Assembly: GCA_021812985.1 (NCBI GenBank)
Contig: JAKAMG010000003.1
Span: 62,001-126,000 of the forward strand
Direction of reading: 5' to 3'
DNA length: 64,000 nt
Source of the DNA: Bacteroidota bacterium
GTDB taxonomy: Bacteria > Bacteroidota > Ignavibacteria > Kryptoniales > JAKASW01
Below, piece by piece: positions 52,572 through 60,004 of this stretch. Every line of letters starts with the position of its first letter. The stretch's first letter is position 1. The notes beneath the pieces were generated by a model. It worked only from the letters and a program-made list of their open reading frames with translations, was not told the origin of the DNA and made no database searches. The position numbers and the translations under genes are program-made.

Positions 52572-53252
52572 TCATCTTCCTTTCCGGTCCACAGGACCTG
52601 CGCGGAGAGAATCTTCTCCGGCCAATTCTAAGAAATACTCATACAATATTCTATATTCCGAGCCCGAAGGCTTCAGGGTGCTTTCAAATAACGCAACACT
52701 TCGTGGGGAGAACCGCTCAGTGGCTAATTTAGTTTCGGCTACAATCTTCTTCAAGTCGGCGTCGGATATAGCGGAATCAGCCCCTGCACTTCTCCGCGGA
52801 TAGGTCCGGTCTGCCCGTGCGTCATGGCTTTCCCGGAAACGCGCAATAGTGATATGTGCCCTGAAGTCACGCGCCTCAGGAGTCTTTCCAAACCTTCCTG
52901 AGAGATTTCCGAGGGCGCTGGCGACGGAGGCCAGCGTTCCATCATCCTCACAATCGAGCCATATGCCACGCCTGCTTCTTTCCGACGGGAAGTAGCTTGC
53001 TCCCGTGACAGAAGTGGCAGGCGAGCCCCGCGGGAATTCCTTCTTCAACACTTCAAATGAGGATATCAGGTCTTCTAACATGTCCTTCCTGAAATCACCG
53101 ATGAAGTTCAGTGTGATATGTAGCTTGGGTTCCCCTTCGAACCGGGCCTGGTAGAACCTCGGAAGCAACATCGTCTGAAGCTTGGCAATCTCACGCTTGG
53201 TTTCCTCGGGGATCGTTGCCGCCCAGAATAATCGGACAGACTTGTCACCCAT
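52572..53252 (-). CDS. thpR: RNA 2',3'-cyclic phosphodiesterase ThpR (LigT family)
   Basis: 226 residues with the two HxTx motifs of the 2H superfamily: His45 (LHITLNFIG) and His133 (AHITIARF). The family hydrolyses 2',3'-cyclic phosphate ends and can ligate tRNA halves in vitro. A frequent genome neighbour of cinA and recA, as here. Overlaps cinA by eight bases. It carries a slightly longer C-terminus than the usual 180 residues. Confidence 0.92.
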   Translation of the reverse strand: MGDKSVRLFWAATIPEETKREIAKLQTMLLPRFYQARFEGEPKLHITLNFIGDFRKDMLEDLISSFEVLKKEFPRGSPATSVTGASYFPSERSRRGIWLDCEDDGTLASVASALGNLSGRFGKTPEARDFRAHITIARFRESHDARADRTYPRRSAGADSAISDADLKKIVAETKLATERFSPRSVALFESTLKPSGSEYRILYEYFLELAGEDSLRAGPVDRKGR

Positions 53253-54498
53253 TTGTAAGGCCGAGTACCCTGCGACGGACTAGTTCAAGCGCCGCCTGAG
53301 AAGCTCTGTCCTTGAACCGCAGTCTTTCATCCGGAAAAGCGTGCCGCGTGACTATGCTGCCGGCCGCATCCGACAGTCCGACGAACACAAGGCCGACGGG
53401 TTTGTCAGGCATTCCGCCAGTCGGTCCGGCGATTCCAGTAACAGAGAGTCCTATATCCGTCTTCGCGATCCTGCGAACACCCTCTGCCATCGCGCGGGCA
53501 ACCTCTTCGCTCACTGCGCCAAACTTCGCGATTAGCTCCTCAGGGACCCCTAGGAGTTCAGTCTTCGACTCGTTGCTGTAGGTGACAACACCGCGATTGA
53601 AATAAGCAGAGCTCCCGGAGATATTGGTAAGCCTGTGAGATATGTAGCCACCCGTGCAGCTCTCCGCGGTCGCGATCGTGAGTTTCTTTTCCGCCAACAA
53701 TTTTCCGAGCGTATCTTCGATATCGACCTCGCCATCAGAGTATATGTACTTTCCCGCCTTGCTCCTGATTCTGGTTTCGATATCGGAAATTATGTCGTCC
53801 GCCGCCATCACGGTCGGAGCCTTCACGGTTATTCTCAACCTGACTCCGAATTGACTCGGGAGAAACGCAAGCTTCGCTTTCCCTCCGAGCATCTCCTCGA
53901 CATTCCCGAGGAGTTCAAAGAGGCTTGACTCCGCGATTCCGGTTGTTCTCAGCACTCTGTGTTTTATTACCTGGCCCACGGCTTTCTCTCTTAAGCGCGG
54001 TACGATGTATTCAGTCATGATATTGCGCATTTCATGTGGCACTCCCGGCATCACGGCGAAGAACTTTTCATCCGAATCAAAGAGCATTCCCGGCGCGGTC
54101 CCCCAGTAGTTCATGAGCACCGTGCATCTCTCCGGGACAAGCGCCTGCTCCTCGTTCACTCGCTTCATCGGGACATTTCGCTTCGACAGTCTTTCCCTGA
54201 CGTTATCCAGAACGGCCTGGTTCATCACGAGGCTTACTTTGAAGTAATCGGCAACGACCTTCTTTGTGATGTCGTCATGCGTCGGTCCCAGCCCGCCAGT
54301 CACGAGGACAGCATCGTACTTTGCATGGTACTCTTCGAAAGCTTGCATAATCTCGTGGCGGTCGTCGCCAACCACAACCGTCCTCATTAATTCCACGCCA
54401 ACTTCGGAAAGTTTCTGTCCTATGAAGGCGGCGTTTGTATTGATTACCTGTCCGATCAGTATCTCATCGCCTATAGTTATTACGGCAGCAGTTTTCAT
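53245..54498 (-). CDS. cinA: CinA, competence/damage-inducible protein with NMN amidohydrolase domain
   Basis: 417 residues, full length. The N-terminal MoCF-like domain has ITIGDEILIGQVINTNAAFIG and VTGGLGPTHDD; the C-terminal PncC domain has TIATAESCTGGYISHRLTNISGSSAYFNRG and LSVTGIAGPTGGMPDKPVG. It deamidates nicotinamide mononucleotide and has ADP-ribose pyrophosphatase activity in the N-terminal part. It is in the classic order cinA-thpR-recA. Confidence 0.96.
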   Translation of the reverse strand: MKTAAVITIGDEILIGQVINTNAAFIGQKLSEVGVELMRTVVVGDDRHEIMQAFEEYHAKYDAVLVTGGLGPTHDDITKKVVADYFKVSLVMNQAVLDNVRERLSKRNVPMKRVNEEQALVPERCTVLMNYWGTAPGMLFDSDEKFFAVMPGVPHEMRNIMTEYIVPRLREKAVGQVIKHRVLRTTGIAESSLFELLGNVEEMLGGKAKLAFLPSQFGVRLRITVKAPTVMAADDIISDIETRIRSKAGKYIYSDGEVDIEDTLGKLLAEKKLTIATAESCTGGYISHRLTNISGSSAYFNRGVVTYSNESKTELLGVPEELIAKFGAVSEEVARAMAEGVRRIAKTDIGLSVTGIAGPTGGMPDKPVGLVFVGLSDAAGSIVTRHAFPDERLRFKDRASQAALELVRRRVLGLTNG

Positions 54499-54713
54499 CT
54501 GACTTTTTCCGAATGAGTTTGCAGAATTCTTTTCAAAACGGTAACCATCATGTGTCTCTCAAGACAGGGACCGTTCGGGTCCGAGAGCCCCGTATAATAC
54601 CGCTTTGAGATCACCCCATGATATGAGAGCTTACGGCAGGCCCCGATTGTTTCCCGGGTTATCTTCCCAGGTACATGTACAGATGAAGAGCCAGGTTGGT
54701 GTAAATGCCGCAT
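54495..54713 (-). CDS. Candidate small protein between pgpA and cinA
   Basis: A 72-codon frame that fills the 160-base gap; its TGA overlaps the cinA ATG as ATGA, and its 5' end overlaps pgpA by 55 bases. The part outside pgpA reads as SYHGVISKRYYTGLSDPN and then HMMVTVLKRILQTHSEKVR, with codon use not unlike real genes. No RBS or known motif was identified. It may be a short coupled protein whose real start is a later codon, or a chance open gap. Confidence 0.3.
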   Translation of the reverse strand: MRHLHQPGSSSVHVPGKITRETIGACRKLSYHGVISKRYYTGLSDPNGPCLERHMMVTVLKRILQTHSEKVR

Positions 54714-55186
54714 ACGACGTCGTCCATCATGATCGAAATCCCTCCGCTTCGTCTGTCAAAATAACTCGCTGGGAAGGGCTTGAATATGTCAAGCATTCTG
54801 AAAAGGAAGAACCCAAGAGCAACTAGGATGAGGCGTTTCGGGAGGAAGGCCAATGATATCCAGACAGCGACGATCTCATCTATGACTACTCTGGAAGGAT
54901 CATGGCCATAGAGCTTTTCCATTTTGTCTGCGGAGAACGTGCCCCACACTAAAAAGATCAGGATAGCCGGAAGAATGATGTAGAGCTTCTCAAATCCTGG
55001 TATAAAATAGATGATCAGTCCCACAACCGAGCCAGCTGTACCAGGCGCCGCCGGAGAGAGGCCGCTCCCAAGTCCTGTCGCCAGAATCTTGTCCAGCAGG
55101 CTTGGGCCTTTCGAAACACCTTCCGCGCTCGCACTTCTTTCTCCCGTATAATCGGGAGATGCATTACTCTGATTGTGCTCTTCCAC
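54659..55186 (-). CDS. pgpA: Phosphatidylglycerophosphatase A
   Basis: 175 residues. The central segment ATGLGSGLSPAAPGTAGSVVG is the PgpA signature, and YGHDPSRVVIDEIVAVWISL contains the catalytic acidic residues. Three or four membrane helices. Removes the phosphate of PGP to make phosphatidylglycerol, the step after PgsA; the two genes overlap by 23 bases. The N-terminus (about 30 residues) is polar and unusual. Confidence 0.95.
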   Translation of the reverse strand: MEEHNQSNASPDYTGERSASAEGVSKGPSLLDKILATGLGSGLSPAAPGTAGSVVGLIIYFIPGFEKLYIILPAILIFLVWGTFSADKMEKLYGHDPSRVVIDEIVAVWISLAFLPKRLILVALGFFLFRMLDIFKPFPASYFDRRSGGISIMMDDVVCGIYTNLALHLYMYLGR

Positions 55187-55769
55187 TTAGCGCCCTGAAA
55201 GAAGAGAAGATAATCTTGTAATTTTCGACCACGTACTGCAAGCCGGTTCCCAGCGTGATTATTGTTATGACCAGCATGGTATAGTAAAGGACGTTCACGC
55301 TTAGGATCACGTCGCTGAGTGAACTGAACGAGGGGAAGGTCCCTTTCAGGACGGTAGCCAAGAGCACTGCATATATGAATGCCATCTGCGCGAAAGTCTT
55401 AACCTTCGCAGTGAAATTTGTATGAAGTGTGCGCCCTCTCAGCTCAGCAAATGAACGAAGTAGAGTAATGCTAATATCCCGGACGACTATCGCCCAAACC
55501 ATCCACCAGTCCACGAAGCCGAGCCACGCGAAAGCTATGAAGGCGGCAGAAGTTAGTATCTTGTCGGCAAGAGGATCGAGAAAAATTCCCCACCGTGTGA
55601 CCTTGCCGAGCTTTCTCGCGATCCAGCCGTCATACCAGTCGGTCAGTGCCGCCACCGCAAAGATCAGGAGCGAAACCTGCTTGAGTAAGAGGCGCTCGCT
55701 GATGAACAGGGCAACGAAGACCGGGGTAAGGAGTATTCGCAGGATTGTCAGTTGATTGGGCAGCGTCAT
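55164..55769 (-). CDS. pgsA: CDP-diacylglycerol-glycerol-3-phosphate 3-phosphatidyltransferase
   Basis: 201 residues. The CDP-alcohol phosphotransferase motif DGx2ARx8Gx3Dx3D is exact (DGWIARKLGK to GIFLDPLAD, around residues 43-65). The protein has several membrane helices and opens with LPNQLTILRI, as is typical. It makes phosphatidylglycerophosphate from CDP-diacylglycerol (from CdsA) and glycerol 3-phosphate (from GpsA). It is the first gene of the operon ending with the AI-2E transporter; the start has no RBS. Confidence 0.96.
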   Translation of the reverse strand: MTLPNQLTILRILLTPVFVALFISERLLLKQVSLLIFAVAALTDWYDGWIARKLGKVTRWGIFLDPLADKILTSAAFIAFAWLGFVDWWMVWAIVVRDISITLLRSFAELRGRTLHTNFTAKVKTFAQMAFIYAVLLATVLKGTFPSFSSLSDVILSVNVLYYTMLVITIITLGTGLQYVVENYKIIFSSFRALSGRAQSE

Positions 55770-55775
55770 CGTGCC

Positions 55776-55806
55776 ACAATTTAACTTTGGCCCCGTTGGG
55801 GGTCAA
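55776..55806 (-). promoter_or_regulatory. Promoter of the pgsA-recA operon
   Basis: Minus-strand TTGACC (55806-55801), 16 bases, TTAAAT (55784-55779); equivalently TTG-N20-TAAATTGT. The ATG is nine bases after the -10, with no RBS, so this too may be a leaderless start. Confidence 0.5.
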
Positions 55807-55891
55807 GTCCGGGTTGAAAATCGATTAACACGGCTCAACCTGCCTTTCGTTATATTTTTAGACAAACTAGCAGATTTTGACAAGCCTGCAA

Positions 55892-55922
55892 TTGAATTTG
55901 AACGGCGCGCGAAATATTTTTA
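55892..55922 (+). promoter_or_regulatory. Promoter of the M20 peptidase-glnE operon
   Basis: TTG (55892-55894), exactly 20 bases, TATTTTTA (55915-55922), which departs from TAnnTTTG only at the last base. The ATG at 55927 is four bases on, without RBS; probably a leaderless transcript. Confidence 0.6.
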
Positions 55923-55926
55923 ATCA

Positions 55927-57144
55927 ATGACTGATAAAACCCTTTCACTTTCACGGAAAATCCTCCCTGAAATTATCAAGATCCGCCGGCACCTCCATGC
56001 ATACCCGGAACTCGCCTTCGAGGAAGTAGCAACCGGCAAGTTCATAGCCGCAGAGCTCTCGAGGCTGGGAATACGCGTCGAGAAGAATATTGGCAAGACC
56101 GGCCTGGTCGGCATTCTGAAGGGCCGAAGCGGTTCTCATGTGGTGGGCCTGCGCGCCGACATGGACGCTCTTCCGATCCTGGAAGAGAGCGGAGTTAGCT
56201 TTGCCAGCCGCAACAAGGGCGTGATGCACGCCTGCGGACATGATTCTCATATGGCGATGCTGTTGGGCGCGGCCAGGATACTCTCCATCATGAAAGATGA
56301 TCTTCATGGTACGGTAAAGTTCATATTCCAGCCGAGCGAGGAAAAGAATCCGGGTGGCGCCCCCGCTATGATTCTGGACGGCGCGCTCCGCGACCCAGAC
56401 GTCGACGTGATTTTCGGACAACACATTACTACCGACCTACCAGCCGGAAAGTTCGGATTCAGGGCCGGCCCCCTCATGGCATCCGCGGATGAGATTTATA
56501 TAACCGTTTTAGGACGCGGAGGACATGGCGCCAAGCCGCACAAGGCTGTTGATCCCATCCTGATCAGCGCGCAGGTTGTGCTGGCGCTTCAGGGAGTGAT
56601 CTCCAGGATGAAGGATCCCCTGGAGCCGTCGGTACTCACCATCGGCTCGATACACGGCGGAACGGCAACCAACATCATACCTGACTACGTCAAGCTCTCA
56701 GGCACGCTGAGAACGATGGACGAAGGGTGGAGAAAGCTGGCGCTGTCGCTCATCGAAAGGACGGCGACGGACTGCGCACGCGGTCTCGGTGGAGATTGCA
56801 AAGTTGAGATAAGCCGCGGTTACCCGGTACTCGTGAATTCGGATGAAGAGACGGATCTGGCAAGCAGAACTGCGGCCGGAATTTTTGGCAAGTCGGCAGC
56901 CGTGACGGTTCCGCCGCAGATGGGCGCCGAGGACTTCGCTTATTACCTCCGCGAAGTCCCGGGGACATTCTGGTGGATAGGGGCTGGGAACAGGAAGACC
57001 GGCGCCACCGCTTCGATTCACAGTTCGAAGTTCATGGTGGACGAGTCAGCATTCATGTATGGCTCCGCCCTCCTTGCCTCAGTGGCAATGAAGTATCTTT
57101 CCGGAAAGGAAATGACCGGAAGCCAGCGTGGACGCCGCGACTAA
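55927..57144 (+). CDS. M20D-family metallo-amidohydrolase
   Basis: 405 residues. Zinc-ligand motifs of the M20D (IAA-amino-acid hydrolase, N-acetyl-diaminopimelate deacetylase, hippurate hydrolase) group: GLRADMDALPI, MHACGHDSHMAMLLG and QPSEEKNPGGAPAMI, plus PQMGAEDFAYY near the C-terminus. It removes acyl groups from amino acids or dipeptides in the cytosol; the substrate is unknown. It begins the plus-strand operon and overlaps glnE by 17 bases. Confidence 0.93.
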   Translation: MTDKTLSLSRKILPEIIKIRRHLHAYPELAFEEVATGKFIAAELSRLGIRVEKNIGKTGLVGILKGRSGSHVVGLRADMDALPILEESGVSFASRNKGVMHACGHDSHMAMLLGAARILSIMKDDLHGTVKFIFQPSEEKNPGGAPAMILDGALRDPDVDVIFGQHITTDLPAGKFGFRAGPLMASADEIYITVLGRGGHGAKPHKAVDPILISAQVVLALQGVISRMKDPLEPSVLTIGSIHGGTATNIIPDYVKLSGTLRTMDEGWRKLALSLIERTATDCARGLGGDCKVEISRGYPVLVNSDEETDLASRTAAGIFGKSAAVTVPPQMGAEDFAYYLREVPGTFWWIGAGNRKTGATASIHSSKFMVDESAFMYGSALLASVAMKYLSGKEMTGSQRGRRD

Positions 57145-59995
57145 AGAAAACGTTTCCCGACTCCTCCAGAAGATCTTCGAGCTGATTGTCAATTCGGGGG
57201 CGGACATACCTTCCGTCGAGTTCATGGACAATCTCGAACAGGCTACCCTTTCCCTTCCTGACCAGTTCATGACGCTCAATAACTTCGAGCGCTTCTTGGC
57301 GAATGCCACGAACAAGGCCTCAGTCATTTCTGACCTGGCAAGAGATCGGAAGCTTCTCCTCGATTTCCTCAAAGTAATATCAACAAGCCAGTATCTCGCG
57401 GATATCTTCGTAAGGCACCCCGCTTTTTTCAGGTTCCTTTTCTCGCCGGCGGGCATCGAGACTCCATTGAATCCGGATGCCCTGCTGGCCGAGTTGACGA
57501 CTCAGGCGGCAGTGTACTCCGAAGTATCCCACATGAACGACCTTATCAGGCGGGTTTACAAGCGGGAGATTCTCAGGATCGGGGCACGCGATATATGCGG
57601 GCGAGATACTATGGAGGCCACGACCCTCCAGATATCCCAGCTGGCAGAGTGCATATTGCAGATATCGTTTACGATCGCAGCAGAAGAGGTGACCAATAAA
57701 CGCGGACCACTCGCTTCTTCGATAAGCTGCATCGCCCTCGGAAAATTTGGCGGGAATGAACTCAACTACAGCTCGGACATTGACCTGATTTTCCTTTATA
57801 AACAGGGGGACAAGCAGAGCGACATCGAGGCATCGCAGGAGGCGAACTACTTCATCGGTGTCCTCATGAAGCATCTTACGGCTGAATCAGCTGAAGGCCA
57901 TTTGTACAGGATTGATTTGCGTCTCCGCCCGGACGGCGCGTCAAGCGCAGCGGCCCAGAGCTTCGAGGGCATACTCGCCTACTACGAGTCGCGTGGAGAG
58001 CTCTGGGAGCGGCAGATGCTGATAAAGGCAAGACATGTCGCCGGTGACGAAGACCTCAGCCGGGCTTTTCTCACTCACCTCAGACCTTTCGTCTACCCGC
58101 GGACATGGCTCGAGAATCCCATAGACGAAATCCCGAGGATGAAAATTCGCATCGAGAACTCAAATCCGAACGAGTTCAACATCAAACTTCGCCGGGGCGG
58201 TATAAGGGACATTGAGTTCATCGTTCAGGCACTGCAGCTCCTCAACGGAGGATCGAATCCGGAAATCCAGACCGGCAATACCCTGCGTGGCATAAAACTC
58301 CTCGGAAAGGCCGGCATTCTCGCGAAGCAGGAGGTCAAGCTCCTTTCGGACGCGTATAAGTTCTACCGTCTCGTTGAGCACCGTCTCCAGCTCTTCAGCA
58401 ATATGCAGACTCACACGCTACCATCAGACGCCGTGGAATTCCGCAATCTATCGAAGCGATGCGGATACAAGAACGAACGCAAATTCAGGAACGAGTTGTT
58501 CGGCTATTTCGATTCGGTGGCTGAACTTTTCGACGGCGTGTTCCGGATTGAGCAGCCCATAGAGCGCTCGGAGATCGATCAGCTGCTTGAAGGTCCGATG
58601 AACGACGAACGGACGCGGCGTGTGCTCGAGAACTACGGTCTCTCGAGGATTGAAGAAGCATACCGGAACACACAGTTTCTATCGAGAGGAGTCACGCGCG
58701 CTGGAGACATCGAGTTTCCGGCCGGGGTGACTAAGGCTTTCCGCGAAATCGCCCCCTTCCTCTTTGAGGACGTAAAGCTCACAGTTGACCAGGACCTGAC
58801 GCTTAAGAATTTCTCTCGCATTGTTACCGCGGTGAAGAGCCTGGAGGTCTTCTACAAGTCACTGGCCGATGACAATTTCCGTAAGCTCATATTGACGCTT
58901 TGCTCGAAGGCAACCCGTTTCGTCGACTACATCACGGTCGACCCCCTCCTCCTTGACCTTCTGATGTCGCCCGAAAGGCTTCTCGACACCAGGACGCACC
59001 TCGCCGAGGACATGCCCCTGGCCATGTCGAAAGAGTTCAACGAGATAAAGCTCGGGATGCTTTACCTCCTCGAAGAGATTTCCCTCTCCCAGACACTCGC
59101 GAAATGGACAGAAGTGGCGGAGACGTTCTTCATTGACGCCTTAGGCAAAGTGTTTCAGAAGAGCCAGCCGATCATACTGGCAGGCGGGAAATTCGGCTCA
59201 GGCGAGATGTCGTTCATGTCAGACCTTGATGTTCTCTTCATTCTACCGGACAAGCTTAAGCGAAGCAAGCCGACATACGAGAAGAAGGTCCCGGACGTCC
59301 AGAAGAGGTTGCTGGACGCGAACGGCAATCCTGTCTTCACGATAGATCTGAAGCTGCGACCTGAAGGTAAGAGCGCCCCTCTCATCATGACTGAATCAGA
59401 ATATGAGACATACCTTGAGAAACGGCTTTCCGTATGGGAAGTGATGGCAATGACGAGGTTCAGATTCATCTCCGACTCGGAACGAATCGGCAAGGCGATG
59501 TCAAATGTTATTGATAACTTCAGGTTAACCCCGCCGGCTGTAAATGAGATCGCAGCGATCTATTCGAAAGTCATACAGAGCAAGAGCTACTTTCACGAAA
59601 TAGACGTGAAGTCGGGAGACGGAGGGATGTTTGCCGTGGAGTTTCTGGTGCAGACACTTGTCCTCGCAAATCTTGAAAAGATGAAGGCGATACTCCCCGA
59701 TTCTACCATCGCGCTGCTGGAGAAGCTTTCTGCGATAGGGGCACTACCAGAGGACGCGGCCGATGAGGTGAAGGAGAGTTACGAGTTTTACAGGATGATA
59801 GAGTTTGCGAATTACACATCGCTCTCAAGGACAAACCACAAGATACCACACGACGAACGCGAGCTGGAGTCACTCTCCGCGCATCTTTCATTTAAGAACC
59901 CGGACGAATTCATGGACAGCCTCAAGTCGCGCATGCGCCGGGTTAGTACACTCTTCAGGAAGGTAATCTCTTCCCTCTCCGAGACCAACCAATAG
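57128..59995 (+). CDS. glnE: Glutamine synthetase adenylyltransferase/deadenylase
   Basis: 955 residues, the full two-domain GlnE (E. coli 946). The N-terminal deadenylylase nucleotidyltransferase has LGKFGGNELNYSSDIDL (Asp217, Asp219); the C-terminal adenylylase has GGKFGSGEMSFMSDLDVLF around residues 686-704. Each is followed by a PII-uridylyl-transferase-like helical domain. It adjusts glutamine synthetase activity to nitrogen status with PII. The start is GTG with GGAAG five bases upstream. Confidence 0.97.
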   Translation: MDAATKENVSRLLQKIFELIVNSGADIPSVEFMDNLEQATLSLPDQFMTLNNFERFLANATNKASVISDLARDRKLLLDFLKVISTSQYLADIFVRHPAFFRFLFSPAGIETPLNPDALLAELTTQAAVYSEVSHMNDLIRRVYKREILRIGARDICGRDTMEATTLQISQLAECILQISFTIAAEEVTNKRGPLASSISCIALGKFGGNELNYSSDIDLIFLYKQGDKQSDIEASQEANYFIGVLMKHLTAESAEGHLYRIDLRLRPDGASSAAAQSFEGILAYYESRGELWERQMLIKARHVAGDEDLSRAFLTHLRPFVYPRTWLENPIDEIPRMKIRIENSNPNEFNIKLRRGGIRDIEFIVQALQLLNGGSNPEIQTGNTLRGIKLLGKAGILAKQEVKLLSDAYKFYRLVEHRLQLFSNMQTHTLPSDAVEFRNLSKRCGYKNERKFRNELFGYFDSVAELFDGVFRIEQPIERSEIDQLLEGPMNDERTRRVLENYGLSRIEEAYRNTQFLSRGVTRAGDIEFPAGVTKAFREIAPFLFEDVKLTVDQDLTLKNFSRIVTAVKSLEVFYKSLADDNFRKLILTLCSKATRFVDYITVDPLLLDLLMSPERLLDTRTHLAEDMPLAMSKEFNEIKLGMLYLLEEISLSQTLAKWTEVAETFFIDALGKVFQKSQPIILAGGKFGSGEMSFMSDLDVLFILPDKLKRSKPTYEKKVPDVQKRLLDANGNPVFTIDLKLRPEGKSAPLIMTESEYETYLEKRLSVWEVMAMTRFRFISDSERIGKAMSNVIDNFRLTPPAVNEIAAIYSKVIQSKSYFHEIDVKSGDGGMFAVEFLVQTLVLANLEKMKAILPDSTIALLEKLSAIGALPEDAADEVKESYEFYRMIEFANYTSLSRTNHKIPHDERELESLSAHLSFKNPDEFMDSLKSRMRRVSTLFRKVISSLSETNQ

Positions 59996-60004
59996 CGAGG
60001 CAGA

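Noticed and set aside
52569-52700. LexA/SOS box in front of recA
   Set aside because: No CTGT-N8-ACAG-like or other clear palindrome is present in the few bases between thpR and recA or in the thpR end.
54560-54585. GGACC-GTTCG-GGTCC hairpin resembling a tRNA T-arm
   Set aside because: No acceptor or anticodon arm can be built around it and the loop does not match TTCRANY; it is at most a local hairpin.
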